Part shown: positions 36,148 to 46,795 of the stretch, in pieces | Layout of the letters: every line of letters starts with the position of its first letter | Numbering within the stretch: the first letter of the stretch is position 1 | Made by a program: the position numbers and the translations under genes | The notes under the pieces: model-generated | The model's database searches: none | What the model was told of the DNA's origin: nothing | Seen by the model: only the letters and a program-made list of their open reading frames with translations | Assembly: GCF_003315595.1 (NCBI RefSeq) | Contig: NZ_QNQU01000007.1 | Span: 1-64,000, forward strand | From: Pedobacter miscanthi | GTDB lineage: Bacteria; Bacteroidota; Bacteroidia; Sphingobacteriales; Sphingobacteriaceae | DNA length: 64,000 nucleotides | Direction of reading: 5' to 3'

Positions 36148-37131
36148 TTACAATGAAGATATTTGTCTTATCATCTGATTCGTAAAGCCCCACTCATTAT
36201 CATACCATGCCATAACTTTCACCAGATCACCATCAACAACGCGAGTCATCTCCAGGTCAATCGTAGCTGCGAACGGGCTTTTAATTATATCAGTGGAAAC
36301 CAGGGGTTCATCGGTAACGGCAAGCACTAATTTATACCTTTCTGTATTTGATTCTTCAGTGAGGATCTGGTTGATTTCTTCCACGCTTGTTACTCGTTCC
36401 GCTATAAAAGTAATGTCAGATATTGAACCCACCGGAACAGGTACCCTTACCGCTATTCCGTCAAATTTCCCTGCATACTGTGGAAGCGCCTTCGTAGTTG
36501 CAATTGCAGCACCCGTCGCTGCAGGCGCCAGATTAATACCGGCTGCCCTCCCCATCCTCGGTTCCCGTTTTGAAGGCGCATCAACTAAGGTCTGGGAAGC
36601 AGTATAACCATGGGTAGTATTCAATATCGCTTTTTTGATACCCAGTCTCCTCCCCAGTATTTCAATTACAGGACTTATGCTATTAGTGGTACAGCTCGCA
36701 CATGAGAACACCGCAACCTTACCATCTTCTGTGTTCACGCCGTGCACAACAGTTGGTGTATCTTTTGTAGGTCCGGAAATAACCACATTCCTCGCCCCTG
36801 CCATCAAATGCTTTTCAGCATCTGCATTGTTTGTAAAAAACCCCGTGCTTTCAATTACTACCTCAGCACCCAACGCCTTCCATGGCAGATTCTCGATCTC
36901 TCTGATACTTGTATACTTTATACTTTTGCCAGCTACGACAAGCATATTGCCGTCCACTTTAACATCCTTTTCATATTTCCCATAATTGCTATCATATTTT
37001 AACAGATAAGCGGCATTCTCAATACTCATCAGGTCATTGATCCCCACCAATTCCATATCTACGGAATCAAAAATTATTTTCAATGCTGCCCGGCCAATCC
37101 GTCCGAACCCATTTATGGCTACTTTTTTCAT
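36148..37131 (-). CDS. gap: Glyceraldehyde-3-phosphate dehydrogenase, type I
   Basis: The 327-residue enzyme oxidises glyceraldehyde 3-phosphate to 1,3-bisphosphoglycerate with NAD and phosphate. It has the Rossmann motif NGFGRIGR (7-14), the catalytic Cys in SCASCTTNS (near 150), HGYTASQ and the C-terminal WYDNEWGF. The sequence is complete. A perfect TetR-type operator (TACAGAC-AA-GTCTGTA) lies over its promoter, and a second site faces the divergent hydrolase-OsmC gene. A dedicated, inducible copy is therefore likely, and another housekeeping gap gene may exist elsewhere. That is inference. Confidence 0.96.
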   Translation of the reverse strand: MKKVAINGFGRIGRAALKIIFDSVDMELVGINDLMSIENAAYLLKYDSNYGKYEKDVKVDGNMLVVAGKSIKYTSIREIENLPWKALGAEVVIESTGFFTNNADAEKHLMAGARNVVISGPTKDTPTVVHGVNTEDGKVAVFSCASCTTNSISPVIEILGRRLGIKKAILNTTHGYTASQTLVDAPSKREPRMGRAAGINLAPAATGAAIATTKALPQYAGKFDGIAVRVPVPVGSISDITFIAERVTSVEEINQILTEESNTERYKLVLAVTDEPLVSTDIIKSPFAATIDLEMTRVVDGDLVKVMAWYDNEWGFTNQMIRQISSL

Positions 37132-37158
37132 AAACTTATTTTATTTTTTTCTTGAATT

Positions 37159-37196
37159 CAAAGATGCCTAAAAAAAATAATACAGACAAGTCTGTA
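37159..37196 (-). promoter_or_regulatory. gap promoter with TetR-type operator
   Basis: The palindrome TACAGAC-AA-GTCTGTA (37181-37196) is perfect over 7-base arms. Its centre lies 22 bases from CATCTTTG (plus-strand 37159-37166), a near-match to TAnnTTTG. The spacing is the same as before the TetR, LLM and 120-aa genes. Confidence 0.6.
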
Positions 37197-37257
37197 CTGT
37201 AAATAATTTCCCCCTTTACCTTTCTATACGAACAAGTATAAGTTAAAAATTATAATA

Positions 37258-37286
37258 AAACAAGTCGGTCTGTTTTATTATATTTG
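37258..37286 (+). promoter_or_regulatory. Promoter and half-operator of the hydrolase-OsmC gene
   Basis: GTCTGTTT at 37268-37275 is a perfect operator half; the other half (AAACAAGT) is degenerate. TATATTTG at 37279-37286 is a perfect -7 box. A second palindrome, TATAC-GAACAA-GTATA, lies just upstream. Confidence 0.45.
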
Positions 37287-37528
37287 TGTTATTAGCTGCT
37301 GAATCAACTGTGATTGACAAATTGGAGATTCAGCCCAAATGACAAATTAGTTAGTAATAGCCCAGCATCTCCAATAAGTGAGATAATGCCATGGTAAAAA
37401 TTAAGGGTGGTGCCGGCGATTATGCTTAGGTATCACCCAACTGAAGGAAAGCCATGACTTGTTGGGAGAAAACAGTATAAAACGTATAACTAATCCATAT
37501 ACCATATTCAATAGAAATATAATCACCA

Positions 37529-38746
37529 ATGAACCATAGATTAGAAATCAAAAATGATAAAGGCTACAAGCTCAATGCCTACCTAGATCTGCCCGCCAAT
37601 CAGAAACCGGCTCATTACGCGATATTCGCCCATTGTTTCACCTGCAACAGTAATTTAAACGCAGTCCGGCACATCAGTGCGGAACTGGCAGCAAATGGAT
37701 TCGGTGTCGTACGTTTCGATTTTACTGGGCTTGGAGAGAGTGAGGGAACATTTGCAGAAAGCCACTTTTCCGCAAACGTAAGTGATCTGATAGCAGTTTT
37801 TCAGCACATGAAAACTTATTATACGCCACCGGTACTATTGATAGGGCATTCACTTGGAGGTGCCGCAGTGATCGCCGCAGCCGAAAGGCTTCCTGAATTA
37901 AGGGCGGTCGCAACCATCGGTGCCCCCTCAAAAGTGGACCATGTAAGAAAACTTTTAACCTTGCAGGAACCAGCTGGGCAGGATGATCGGGATTGGGAGG
38001 TAAATATCGGGGGACGTCCTTTTCTTATCAATAAGACCTTTCTTGAAGAAATGGAAAAAACCGATTTGCAGGCGATACTTGGACGCCTCCATAAGCCGAT
38101 ATTATTTATGCATGCTCCGGGGGATAATATTGTATCGATTGATAACGCCCAGGTCTTATATTCCAGTGCTTCGCATCCCAAAAGTTTTATATCACTGGAC
38201 AATGCCGACCATCTGCTTCGTCTTAGAAAAGACAGCCTGTATGCTGCAAAAATAATTGCAGCATGGGTGTCCAGGTATGTTCCTGAAATGCATAATCAAA
38301 TGCTCACAACATCTGGAGAGCAACTTGTTGGCCATTTAAACCTTAAAGAAAATAAATTTACAACAGCCTTACAGACTGAACATCATTCTTTCATCTCAGA
38401 TGAACCAGTTGTTATCGGTGGCGAGGACTTAGGTCCATCACCATATGATTATCTGAGCGCTGCACTTGCAGCATGTACGACAATGACCCTCAGGATGTAT
38501 GCTGAAAGAAAATCATGGCCGCTTGAAGAAATCTACGTTTACATTACCTATGCAAGAAAACATGAGCAGGATATGGGTAATGGATCAGCTGCGCCCGCTC
38601 ATCTGGAAACGTTTTCAAAAAAGCTTCTCTTTAAAGGTAACCTTGATGAGTCCCAAAAAAAACGTCTTTGTGAGATAGCTGCAAAGTGTCCGGTACACCA
38701 GACTTTAAGTCTACCCGTTCATATCGAAACATCATTACTAGCTTAA
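37529..38746 (+). CDS. Alpha/beta hydrolase-OsmC fusion protein
   Basis: The 405-residue cytoplasmic protein has an alpha/beta-hydrolase domain (about 1-255) with HCFTC, GHSLGG (nucleophile Ser near 110), and DNADHLLR supplying the catalytic His. A C-terminal OsmC domain (about 275-400) follows with the peroxidatic-type cysteines in AACTTMTL and KCPVHQTL. OsmC proteins reduce organic hydroperoxides with thiols. The fusion is known in several bacterial groups. It is divergent from gap across a region with two operator-like sites, so both may respond to the same electrophilic or oxidative signal. Confidence 0.88.
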   Translation: MNHRLEIKNDKGYKLNAYLDLPANQKPAHYAIFAHCFTCNSNLNAVRHISAELAANGFGVVRFDFTGLGESEGTFAESHFSANVSDLIAVFQHMKTYYTPPVLLIGHSLGGAAVIAAAERLPELRAVATIGAPSKVDHVRKLLTLQEPAGQDDRDWEVNIGGRPFLINKTFLEEMEKTDLQAILGRLHKPILFMHAPGDNIVSIDNAQVLYSSASHPKSFISLDNADHLLRLRKDSLYAAKIIAAWVSRYVPEMHNQMLTTSGEQLVGHLNLKENKFTTALQTEHHSFISDEPVVIGGEDLGPSPYDYLSAALAACTTMTLRMYAERKSWPLEEIYVYITYARKHEQDMGNGSAAPAHLETFSKKLLFKGNLDESQKKRLCEIAAKCPVHQTLSLPVHIETSLLA

Positions 38747-38768
38747 TCAATTAAAACAATATCTTATT

Positions 38769-39008
38769 ATGAACAGACATGAAGAACCCCTTCCCTTCGA
38801 CGATCAGCAAGATGCGGATCAAGAGGATCAGCAGAGCCAGCAGGATATCCATTCAAATGGACTCGACGCACAGAACATAGCTCCCCAGGAGAGTAAAAGC
38901 CAACCCATAGACCTTTTAAACCAGGCCTACCGAGCAGCCGAGTCAGCTTATTTACCCGGCGAGCGGATCGGTTCGGATTATCGGATCACAAAAAAAAAGC
39001 CTGAATGA
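38769..39008 (+). CDS. Small acidic hypothetical protein
   Basis: The 79-residue product is rich in Gln, Asp and Glu, looks disordered over the first 50 residues, and ends in a basic KKKPE tail. It begins 22 bases after the hydrolase-OsmC stop, so the two likely share an mRNA, and a bidirectional terminator follows. No family recognised. Confidence 0.55.
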   Translation: MNRHEEPLPFDDQQDADQEDQQSQQDIHSNGLDAQNIAPQESKSQPIDLLNQAYRAAESAYLPGERIGSDYRITKKKPE

Positions 39009-39131
39009 ATTTAGTAAAAACCATCCAAATATAACTCAGTAGGTACTTAATCGGCCCGCCAGCGATCATATTTAATAATATTCAGAAGCTCGGGTATTTA
39101 TCGCCTTAAAGTATTATTCATATCTAAATAT

Positions 39132-39166
39132 AAAAACCGTTTTGATTATAATTCAAAACGGTTTTT
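39132..39166. terminator. Bidirectional terminator
   Basis: AAAAACCGTTTTGA and TCAAAACGGTTTTT pair perfectly over 14 bases around a 7-base loop. It sits between converging genes (38769-39008 plus and the chitinase, minus), with A- and T-runs on both sides. Confidence 0.85.
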
Positions 39167-39187
39167 AAAACTTGTTAATAATTAAAT

Positions 39188-40576
39188 TTAATTGATAGCG
39201 AAATATTCCCAGCCCGATGCTGTTGCACGGGTACAGGTCATGGCCTGGGTACCATTTTCGCTCGAAATGTATTTTCCATTATTACCCCTTAAAGCAATTT
39301 TCCCATCTGCGGCAACAACCCAGTCGAATTTTTCCCAGTCGCCTATGGTTGCCCTGCTGCAGGTAATGGCCTGTGTTCCATTTTCTGATGATACATATTT
39401 GCCCATGCTTCTCAAGGCTACTTTACCACCACCCGCATCTATAACGGTAAACCTTTCGGTTGATGTGGCTGTGGTAGTGGTACAGGTCATGGCAGCAGTA
39501 CCATTCTGTCCGCTTACATATTTGTTGTTGAAACCTTTTAGTGAAATCACTGTGCCGAACGGAATGTTCGATCCGCCGTTGTTTACGCGGTCAACAAGTG
39601 TTGTATAAATGGCGCTTAACAATGAATTACCGCCTGTTGCGTCTGCATTCAGATCCCAGATCATGATTCCGCCAGCACGGTCGTATGATAGATTTGCTTT
39701 ACTTTTAATAGTGGGAATGCCGTTATAACCTACATTGCCGAAAGTATCGGAGTTAGGGCTTCCACCCTGGGCCAAGATATCTTTATAATCGACATAAGAA
39801 TTAGACGAACGGCCATAAAAAGGTACGCCAAGCGTTGTTTTGGCAACAGAAAGTCCGCGGCCCTGCCAATAATCCAAAGAACCTACGGCATAATTATAGG
39901 TAGAGTGATTGGCACCACCACCATCATATGCCATTAGGTTAAGAAAATCTACAGCATTGAACACTGCATTTTGGATACTTGCGCCACCTTCAGAAACTAC
40001 GGCTGCGGTAAGCAATTTCCCGTTATTATGAAGCTGGGTACTTAATTGCTGCATCAGGAGTGTGAAGTTATTGGCCGATGCACCTGTATTAGGGTATTCC
40101 CAGTCAATGTCTACCCCATCGAGGTTATACTGGTTTACCAACGCCATTATGTTATTAACGAAATTCGTGCGATAGGTTGAATTTGCGGCAAATGCTTCAA
40201 ATGCACTATCGTCACTGTTATTCCATCCGCCAACAGCAATCGATACCTTAACACCTGCGGCATGGCCCGAGCTTACCAGACTTTGCAGTTTGGATGGATC
40301 AGGTAAAGCCTGCAATCCACCGGTTGAAGTTGGCAGTATAAAAGCATAATTTACATGGGTAAGTTTGCTGAACTGGATCTGGCTAACCGCACCAGCCCAT
40401 GATGGCATATAGCCAACTACCCTAAATGATGAGCCTGGAATGAGCTCGGTAACGGCCTCTTGCCCCTTAGATAGATTAGGTAATTCATTTTCCGGATTCA
40501 TCTCCGATTTTTTACAGGAATAAAGAACTGTTAAGGCCAGCAGCGTACCAAGCCAGGTTTTTGTTGCATTTCTCAT
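39188..40576 (-). CDS. GH18 chitinase-like lipoprotein with fascin-like C-terminal repeats
   Basis: I start at ATG 40576, where a lipoprotein signal follows ([13 protein letters not shown], Cys21). An upstream ATG at 40687 would add 37 residues in front of it. The 462-residue protein has a GH18 barrel with the catalytic motif [11 protein letters not shown] and [10 protein letters not shown]. At the C terminus are about three fascin/beta-trefoil repeats, each with [10 protein letters not shown] or [12 protein letters not shown], likely binding polysaccharide. It would hydrolyse chitin or related N-acetylglucosamine polymers at the surface. Confidence 0.88.
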   Translation of the reverse strand: MRNATKTWLGTLLALTVLYSCKKSEMNPENELPNLSKGQEAVTELIPGSSFRVVGYMPSWAGAVSQIQFSKLTHVNYAFILPTSTGGLQALPDPSKLQSLVSSGHAAGVKVSIAVGGWNNSDDSAFEAFAANSTYRTNFVNNIMALVNQYNLDGVDIDWEYPNTGASANNFTLLMQQLSTQLHNNGKLLTAAVVSEGGASIQNAVFNAVDFLNLMAYDGGGANHSTYNYAVGSLDYWQGRGLSVAKTTLGVPFYGRSSNSYVDYKDILAQGGSPNSDTFGNVGYNGIPTIKSKANLSYDRAGGIMIWDLNADATGGNSLLSAIYTTLVDRVNNGGSNIPFGTVISLKGFNNKYVSGQNGTAAMTCTTTTATSTERFTVIDAGGGKVALRSMGKYVSSENGTQAITCSRATIGDWEKFDWVVAADGKIALRGNNGKYISSENGTQAMTCTRATASGWEYFAIN

Positions 40577-41473
40577 AGATTTAATTAATTGGTTAGTGAA
40601 TGATGTAATTATATATTTGCTAATGCTACGGATGAAGACTAGGTTGGACTTAGTTAAAGACCTAATTACTTTTTTAGGACCATACATATAGCGGCCTAAT
40701 AGCTTATTTCCAGTAGCTTACCGCTCATCAAAGTAAGATTAATTTTCAAATTGCATAATATTAATACCACATAAATGTATCATTTAATTGGTTTATGAAG
40801 AATTCTAACGATTGAAATAATGCGTAAGTTTACGTTCACTCCGCATTTAAACTGACGCCTATTTCGCTGCAAACTGTTCAGTATTTTCCGGACCAAAATG
40901 TATGCACTGATCGAAGTATCAGACTTTTCTCTATTAATAGTTCTTTTTATTTTGTTTAAGCTCAGGCCAGAATAAGGGCTCAGGCGACTAAATCGTCTTT
41001 GATAAGATTTTGGTCTCTGTGGTAGGTTTTGAGCGTCTTAAGGTGTTCTTTTGAAGGTGTTCAGCTATGCTTTCATAATATGATGCTTTGCAGACGCAGT
41101 GAAAAGGATCTAATATCCTATTTAACTTGATTAAGCTGGGAGTTTTACAAAGGACAGAAATTTGAACTTGGTGATCCTATACGTTCAGAATGGAAGAAAC
41201 AATTTAGGCAATTGTCCGGCAATCAAATTGGCGTATAGTTTGGTTCGAAATGGATTGACCAATTTCAGTGAAATATTCAGGGCTTTGTTCAAAAATGGTG
41301 CGAAATCAACTCGGAAAATCCTTGACAAAAAATCAAAGATTATTATATTCCACTTTTATTCCTAATTTCAAAACTCTTCTCGAAAGGTCAATTTGTGGAA
41401 GTTTGCCATTCCCATAAAAGAAATAACGCGACATAGATTTATAATTAAAAATCCAAAAAAACAAATTGTCTAA
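40577..41473. other. Long intergenic region, mostly featureless
   Basis: No convincing gene was found. Around 40870-40915 short motifs such as AACTGTTCAG and TGTATGCACTGA recall IS21-type ends, but weakly. Confidence 0.3.
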
Positions 41474-41715
41474 GCCAATCAACATGAAAGTGTTGATTTG
41501 TTTGTTAATGCTTTCTTTTCGGCCAACATGGTCGTAGAAGAAACCCGAAACAATGGTGGTTAATGCCCTGCCTAAATTATGTGTTCTTAAGCTCGTGGTA
41601 AGTTCACCTGCAAAATTATAACTGTTTACATTAAGGTCTTTACCTCACTTTGCATTATTGGCTACCATTTCCTTGACCCTGCCATCTTCATGGTAGTAGG
41701 TAACCGTAAACAGTA
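41474..41715 (-). pseudogene. Rhs/YD-repeat protein fragment
   Basis: The minus strand reads TVTYYHEDGRVKEMVANNAK, an in-frame TGA, then GKDLNVNSYNFAGELTTS and FFYDHVGRKE. These are the repeated motifs of Bacteroidota Rhs (YD-repeat) proteins (YNFAGEL, YDHVGR). Both ends are missing, so it is a small decayed piece of a large surface or toxin-delivery protein gene. Confidence 0.55.
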
Positions 41716-41910
41716 TTGTGGCGCTGCATGAAAAAACCAGAAGGTATTGAGCCCATGTTACCAAAAATAAGAAAGCAATAACCTACTGGTTTATGTGACT
41801 TATCCACACCTCAAAATTAGAGAAACAAGGTCATTAAGTTAGTTTATCCACCATTACCACCAAAAGTTGGGAAGAATCACTTTCACAGAAATACACAGTT
41901 AAGTAATTCG

Positions 41911-43071
41911 TCAACAATTTATGTGATAATCCCTGCTAAATGTTTGTGCAGACCAAGCCTTTTTTGAAGTCCATTCCGCATCTTCAAATGCCCAAAACTC
42001 ATCATTTGCTGGCAAGCCAAGTGGTAGAAAGGAAGTAGTGGCCATATATAAACTTCCGGTAGAAGTGTAATAATCGGCGATTTCTGGCTGGTGTCCACAA
42101 AAACCCAATTGTAACCAACCATTTTCATCGAAAGTGTGTTTTTTGTACATATTCTTTTTTACCAGCGTCAGTGCACATCTAACTTGGGCAGGATTGATTT
42201 CCTCTGGCAATTTCCCCATCAACACGATTTGGCTTAAAGCTTGAAAAGCACCTGTCCTGTAAGTTATTGAACGACCAATAGGTGGATAAGTACCCTCTGG
42301 AGAAATCATACGTTCTTGTCCTACCGCATATCTTTGCATCCTCTCCAAAGCAACCTCATATGCAGGCGCTTCAACCATTTTTTTGGCAAGCATAACACCT
42401 AAAGTATCTACCATCATTGGATGAATTACAAAAGAATTGTAATAGTCAAAAGTTAAATTTGGACCATCGCCATACCAACCGTCACCTTTATACCACTTAT
42501 TGAGTCTCACAACTCCCTGCAAAAGCCTTGCTCTATCGATATCCTCACCAATTGACAAAAGAAAAGCTTCGGTTATCGAGCCAAATAACAACCAATTGTT
42601 GTAATACGGTTTTCTATCTCTAAGCAATTTGAACGCCGCTATGATTGCCTGCTTTGTTTGAGAATTTAAAGGATTCCATAAAGCATTGGGTGCTCTTAAA
42701 AAAGAATGGGCTAAATACGCTGAATCAACTATAGGTTGATGTTCTTTAGCAAATAATAACTGATCTGGACTGTTCTCGGCAAAACAATTTTCTAAGCCTT
42801 GCACGGCCTCCGTCTTCATTTTTTTTCTAAGTTTCCCTTCATGGGTATCATCATCCGGTAAGGTTAACCAGGGTGCGATTCCTGCAAAGGTACGCCCGAC
42901 GGCTTCGAGGTAAGATACTTTAGGTGATCTGGAATCGTAAATAGGTGATTTGGCCAAGGGCATATTTTTAACGAGTGTGCCAAATGCCAGATTAGATATT
43001 ACTGGATTTGCTATCTTATAAAGTAATTCATACCAGTACGTTCTATCATTATTTACTTCGTTTGTCATCAT
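41911..43071 (-). CDS. DUF2264-domain protein, probable carbohydrate-active enzyme
   Basis: The 386-residue protein matches DUF2264, an alpha/alpha-barrel family linked to glycoside metabolism: YLEAVGRTFAGIAPWL near 57, NNWLLFGS near 165, KWYKGDGWYGDGPNLTFDYY near 200, and EGTYPPIGRSITYRTGAFQA near 270. It has no signal peptide, so it should be cytoplasmic. It is on the minus strand 118 bases past the HlyD gene, and could be read through from the exporter operon. A link to the secretion cassette is inferred from position only. Confidence 0.85.
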   Translation of the reverse strand: MMTNEVNNDRTYWYELLYKIANPVISNLAFGTLVKNMPLAKSPIYDSRSPKVSYLEAVGRTFAGIAPWLTLPDDDTHEGKLRKKMKTEAVQGLENCFAENSPDQLLFAKEHQPIVDSAYLAHSFLRAPNALWNPLNSQTKQAIIAAFKLLRDRKPYYNNWLLFGSITEAFLLSIGEDIDRARLLQGVVRLNKWYKGDGWYGDGPNLTFDYYNSFVIHPMMVDTLGVMLAKKMVEAPAYEVALERMQRYAVGQERMISPEGTYPPIGRSITYRTGAFQALSQIVLMGKLPEEINPAQVRCALTLVKKNMYKKHTFDENGWLQLGFCGHQPEIADYYTSTGSLYMATTSFLPLGLPANDEFWAFEDAEWTSKKAWSAQTFSRDYHINC

Positions 43072-43189
43072 ATTAACTTGTTCAAAAAAAAGTTTGACTG
43101 AAAATAATTATTAATTCCCAGGATATGTCATTTAAAATTCTCTTCCCATTGAATTGTTTTTGAATATCTATTGTTACCGAATAAGCAGT

Positions 43190-44512
43190 CTATTTTTTAA
43201 TAGCATATTTGATGTTGTCAAAAAGCCGTTCAATTAGCCGCCTATCATTGGTTATGATTTCAGCACTTCCTTTAGCTTCGGCTCTAAAATCCAAACTAGC
43301 ACCATAATTCGTCTTAAGTTGACTGGGAAAATCTACTAAAATTTGATAAGTTTCTACATCACTACGCTCCGTTTTTGTAATGTTGGTTGTTAATGAAATT
43401 GCCTTAATTACACCTTTAACCGAGCCATATTCCATGTAAGGATAGTTTTCTAATTTTACGATTACTTCCTGCCCAATCTTAATTTTACCACTGCCCTCGG
43501 CAGGAAGCATTACCTGCCCATAAGCCTTATCATCTTTTGGTATTATGGTGAATATCTGCTCTCCCGCTTGGACAAACTGATTTTCATTGTAAAATTTCAA
43601 AAACTGAACTTTACCTCGGAATGATGCTTTAAATACATATTTCTGCTGCCAGCTTTTTATGTTATCCATCAAATCGTTGTATGTTGACAATAATGCTATG
43701 CTCAATTCCTTTTCCTTTTCAGGAGTCTGTATTCCCAATTCCTGCAGTTTGCTTTCTGTTTGTTGCACAGTCTGTTTTGCGTTGATTAAATTATTCATCG
43801 CACTATGCAAAGCGTCCTTACTATTGAGATAGCCCATCTGTGTTTTGTCCCATTCGGCCTCACTGATAACCTTTTTCAAAAACAAGGTTGAGTCCCTTGA
43901 ATAGAATTTATGAAAATAGTCTAGAGAATTACGTGCCATTTCTATCCGTGCTACAGCATTTGACACTCCATTTTGCTGTTCAAGTAACAAAGTTCTAAAG
44001 TTATTGCTTTGCTTATCCAATAACCTATCCTGTTTATAATTTATAAACTCTTGCAGGTTGTTCGTGAAACTATAATATTTACCATTCAATTCACCCAAAG
44101 AGACATTATGCGGAAGTTTACGCCTTAATTGTATAATTTCATTAGAATTTGGATTATAAAGTTTAAGTAAACTATCAATATATGTTACTTGACCGGGGTT
44201 AGTTGCATTTTCGATATATGCCAAAACTTCACCTTCTTGAACCTCATCCAATGAATGAATATTTGGATTCAGCTTTAGTTTACCGCTAACATTGGCGACA
44301 AGTTTTAAAGGAGCATTGTTGGCATTAATGGTAATTTGTCCATTTACAACGTCAGGATAGCGTATAATAACGCCGAAAACAAAAAGTGAGATAAAAATAA
44401 AAGTAACAATCATACTTATCCAAAGCCCGAATCGGGTTGGCATGCGCTCTATGATATGCTGCACCTCTTCAGTGCGCTGGTTGCGATAATATAATTTTTC
44501 TTCTTCGGTCAT
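43190..44512 (-). CDS. HlyD-family membrane fusion protein of the peptide exporter
   Basis: The 440-residue periplasmic adaptor has one N-terminal transmembrane helix (about 32-51), a biotinyl-lipoyl-like half (VANVSGKLKLNPN, VQEGEVLAYIEN), a long coiled-coil hairpin (about 115-280) and the second half plus beta domain (KYVFKASFRGKVQFLKF, AGEQIFTIIP). It starts 15 bases after the C39-ABC gene, so both form one operon and should bridge the inner-membrane transporter to an outer-membrane channel. No TolC-like gene lies nearby. Confidence 0.93.
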   Translation of the reverse strand: MTEEEKLYYRNQRTEEVQHIIERMPTRFGLWISMIVTFIFISLFVFGVIIRYPDVVNGQITINANNAPLKLVANVSGKLKLNPNIHSLDEVQEGEVLAYIENATNPGQVTYIDSLLKLYNPNSNEIIQLRRKLPHNVSLGELNGKYYSFTNNLQEFINYKQDRLLDKQSNNFRTLLLEQQNGVSNAVARIEMARNSLDYFHKFYSRDSTLFLKKVISEAEWDKTQMGYLNSKDALHSAMNNLINAKQTVQQTESKLQELGIQTPEKEKELSIALLSTYNDLMDNIKSWQQKYVFKASFRGKVQFLKFYNENQFVQAGEQIFTIIPKDDKAYGQVMLPAEGSGKIKIGQEVIVKLENYPYMEYGSVKGVIKAISLTTNITKTERSDVETYQILVDFPSQLKTNYGASLDFRAEAKGSAEIITNDRRLIERLFDNIKYAIKK

Positions 44513-44527
44513 ATGTAAAAAAAGAGA

Positions 44528-46795
44528 CTAGATGAACGGAATAGTAGGACTATTTTCTAAAGCAACTGCACTACTTATCTCGACTTGTGATTGCACAAGT
44601 TCGTAGTACCTACCTTTTCTTTCCATTAAGCTATTGTGATTGCCAATTTCTACTACCATACCACTCTTCATTACAATAATCTGGTCGGCTTTTCTAATAG
44701 TGCTTAAACGATGTGCTACCACAATTACGGTTTTATCTTTAAATACATCATCTAGAGCCTGAACGATTTTCTGTTCATTTAAAGTATCCAAACTGTTAGT
44801 TGCTTCATCAAAAAACAGATAATCTGGATTTTTATACAAGGCCCGGGCGATTAAAATACGTTGTTTCTGTCCACCACTTAAACCACGCCCCTGCTCCCCC
44901 ATTTTAGTTTGATAGCCCAATGGCAATGCTTCAATTTCAGCTGCAATATTAGCTGTATCTAATGCTTTTTTCAGTTTAAGGTAATCTATTTTTTCATCAT
45001 CCAGAACTACATTATTTAAAATGGTATCATTAAAAATCTTACCATCTTGCATTACTGCCCCACATTTATCCCGCCATTGTTTCAAACCAATATTGTTCAC
45101 ATTCATATTGCCAATCAATATGTTTCCGAAACTCGGTTTATACAATCGTAAAAGTAATTTCAATAGGGTAGATTTACCGCTACCACTATCGCCAACGATA
45201 GCCGTAACTTTACCTTCAGGAATAACCAACCTTATGCCCTGCAAAACTATTGGGCCAGTAGGTGTGTATTGAAAAGCTACATCATTCAAAAACAAGCTTT
45301 TATTTTCAGGCAATTCTATCGGGTTATTTCCCACATCTTCATGCTCATCTTTTAACTGGTGGATTTCATTTAACCTGAGAAAGGAAAGCTGAGCGGATTG
45401 AAACGAGATAATAAATTGTATAAACTGCACCACCGGTGCATTTAACATGCCGATGATAAATTGCGTACTGATCATTACACCAAATGTCATTTGGCCGTTA
45501 ATAACTGCCTTGGCACAAAAAAAAGTAATAAACAGGCTTTTCAAATTGTCTATGAACTGTGCGCCTAAATTTTGGGTATTGGTAATATTTAAAACTCTTA
45601 AGTTGACTTTATACAGTCGGGCCTGTATGTCTTCCCATTTCCAGCGTTTGGGTTTCTCGTAATTGTTAATTTTGATATCTTGTATACTGGCAATAGTTTC
45701 TACCCAATAGCTCTGGTTTCTACTGACTAGTTCAAAGTACTCCCAATCTAGCTTTTTCCGTACTTTCAGGAATGCCATTACCCAAACGATATAAAGTAAG
45801 CTTCCAGTTAAAAAAATACCAAAGATAACCATATTATAAAGAAGCAAAATGACACCAAACACCACAAAGGTAAGGGTGGAAAATATCATATTTAAGGAGT
45901 TGTTCATGATAAAACTACGTATCCTTTCATGGTCTTGTGCCCTCTGCAAAATATCACCTGTCATTTTGTTTTCAAAAAAAGTGATCGGCAACAACATCAA
46001 CTTTATCAAATAATCAGAAATCAAGGCAATGTTTACCCTGGAGGTAATATGCAATAAAATCCAGTCCCGCACTAGGTTACTTAATAAGATGCTTAGGTAG
46101 ATGGCAACATTTGCTATTAATACAATATTAATGAAATCCACATCATGTGTGCGTATGCCCACATCAATAACAGCCTTGCTTATGAAAGGCAAAAAACCCT
46201 GCAAGATGGTTACCATTAACATCACAAAAAACAGGTTGTAAAAGCTTTTTTTGTAGGGTCGAAAATAATTAATGAAATGTGTGAAAGTTTTGCCCCTCTT
46301 TACTTTTTCGCTTGCTTGGCGCTCAAAAAAATCTGCTTGAGGTTCAATTGCCATGAGGACACCTTTTTCCCTACCTCTCTTTAGCCATTTAGTAGCAAAT
46401 TCTTTGTAGGTATATTTTACATAGCCTTTTGCTGGATCGGATATATATATTGCTCCATCGGGCTCCTTACCCTCCTGGATAGGCTTAAATGGAGCTGAGA
46501 CTTTATAAACAACGACGAAATGGCTGTTGTTCCAATGAACAATGGCAGGCAAGGGTATTTTGAATAGGATATCATTAATGGTACATTTTAATGATAAGGT
46601 TCGTAGCCCAATACTTTCGGCAGCGTGGCTCATATCCAAAAAAGAAACCCCCTCTTTGGTAATACCACATTTGTCCCTCAAATATTGTAGTGAGTAAAAT
46701 TTGCCATAATATTTGGCAATCATTTTAAGGCAGGCCGGACCGCAGTCCATTATATCCAGCTGCCTGTCGTTTGGGAATTTTTTTTTAAATGTCAT
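44528..46795 (-). CDS. C39 peptidase-containing ABC exporter for double-glycine leader substrates
   Basis: I prefer ATG 46795, just ahead of the peptidase domain, over the in-frame ATG at 46849. The N-terminal C39 cysteine peptidase has the catalytic Cys in MDCGPACLKM, His in HWNNSHFVVVY and Asp in SDPAKGY. Six transmembrane helices follow (about 200-450), then the ATPase with GDSGSGKSTLL, LSGGQKQR and YLFFDEATNSLD. Such proteins cut leaders after Gly-Gly and export the rest. The divergent gene at 47562 encodes a protein with just such a leader, so it is the likely substrate. Confidence 0.95.
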   Translation of the reverse strand: MTFKKKFPNDRQLDIMDCGPACLKMIAKYYGKFYSLQYLRDKCGITKEGVSFLDMSHAAESIGLRTLSLKCTINDILFKIPLPAIVHWNNSHFVVVYKVSAPFKPIQEGKEPDGAIYISDPAKGYVKYTYKEFATKWLKRGREKGVLMAIEPQADFFERQASEKVKRGKTFTHFINYFRPYKKSFYNLFFVMLMVTILQGFLPFISKAVIDVGIRTHDVDFINIVLIANVAIYLSILLSNLVRDWILLHITSRVNIALISDYLIKLMLLPITFFENKMTGDILQRAQDHERIRSFIMNNSLNMIFSTLTFVVFGVILLLYNMVIFGIFLTGSLLYIVWVMAFLKVRKKLDWEYFELVSRNQSYWVETIASIQDIKINNYEKPKRWKWEDIQARLYKVNLRVLNITNTQNLGAQFIDNLKSLFITFFCAKAVINGQMTFGVMISTQFIIGMLNAPVVQFIQFIISFQSAQLSFLRLNEIHQLKDEHEDVGNNPIELPENKSLFLNDVAFQYTPTGPIVLQGIRLVIPEGKVTAIVGDSGSGKSTLLKLLLRLYKPSFGNILIGNMNVNNIGLKQWRDKCGAVMQDGKIFNDTILNNVVLDDEKIDYLKLKKALDTANIAAEIEALPLGYQTKMGEQGRGLSGGQKQRILIARALYKNPDYLFFDEATNSLDTLNEQKIVQALDDVFKDKTVIVVAHRLSTIRKADQIIVMKSGMVVEIGNHNSLMERKGRYYELVQSQVEISSAVALENSPTIPFI

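Noticed and set aside
41162..41365. Plus-strand frame of 67 codons
   Set aside because: No start context, domain or signal peptide, and it lies in a featureless AT-rich spacer.
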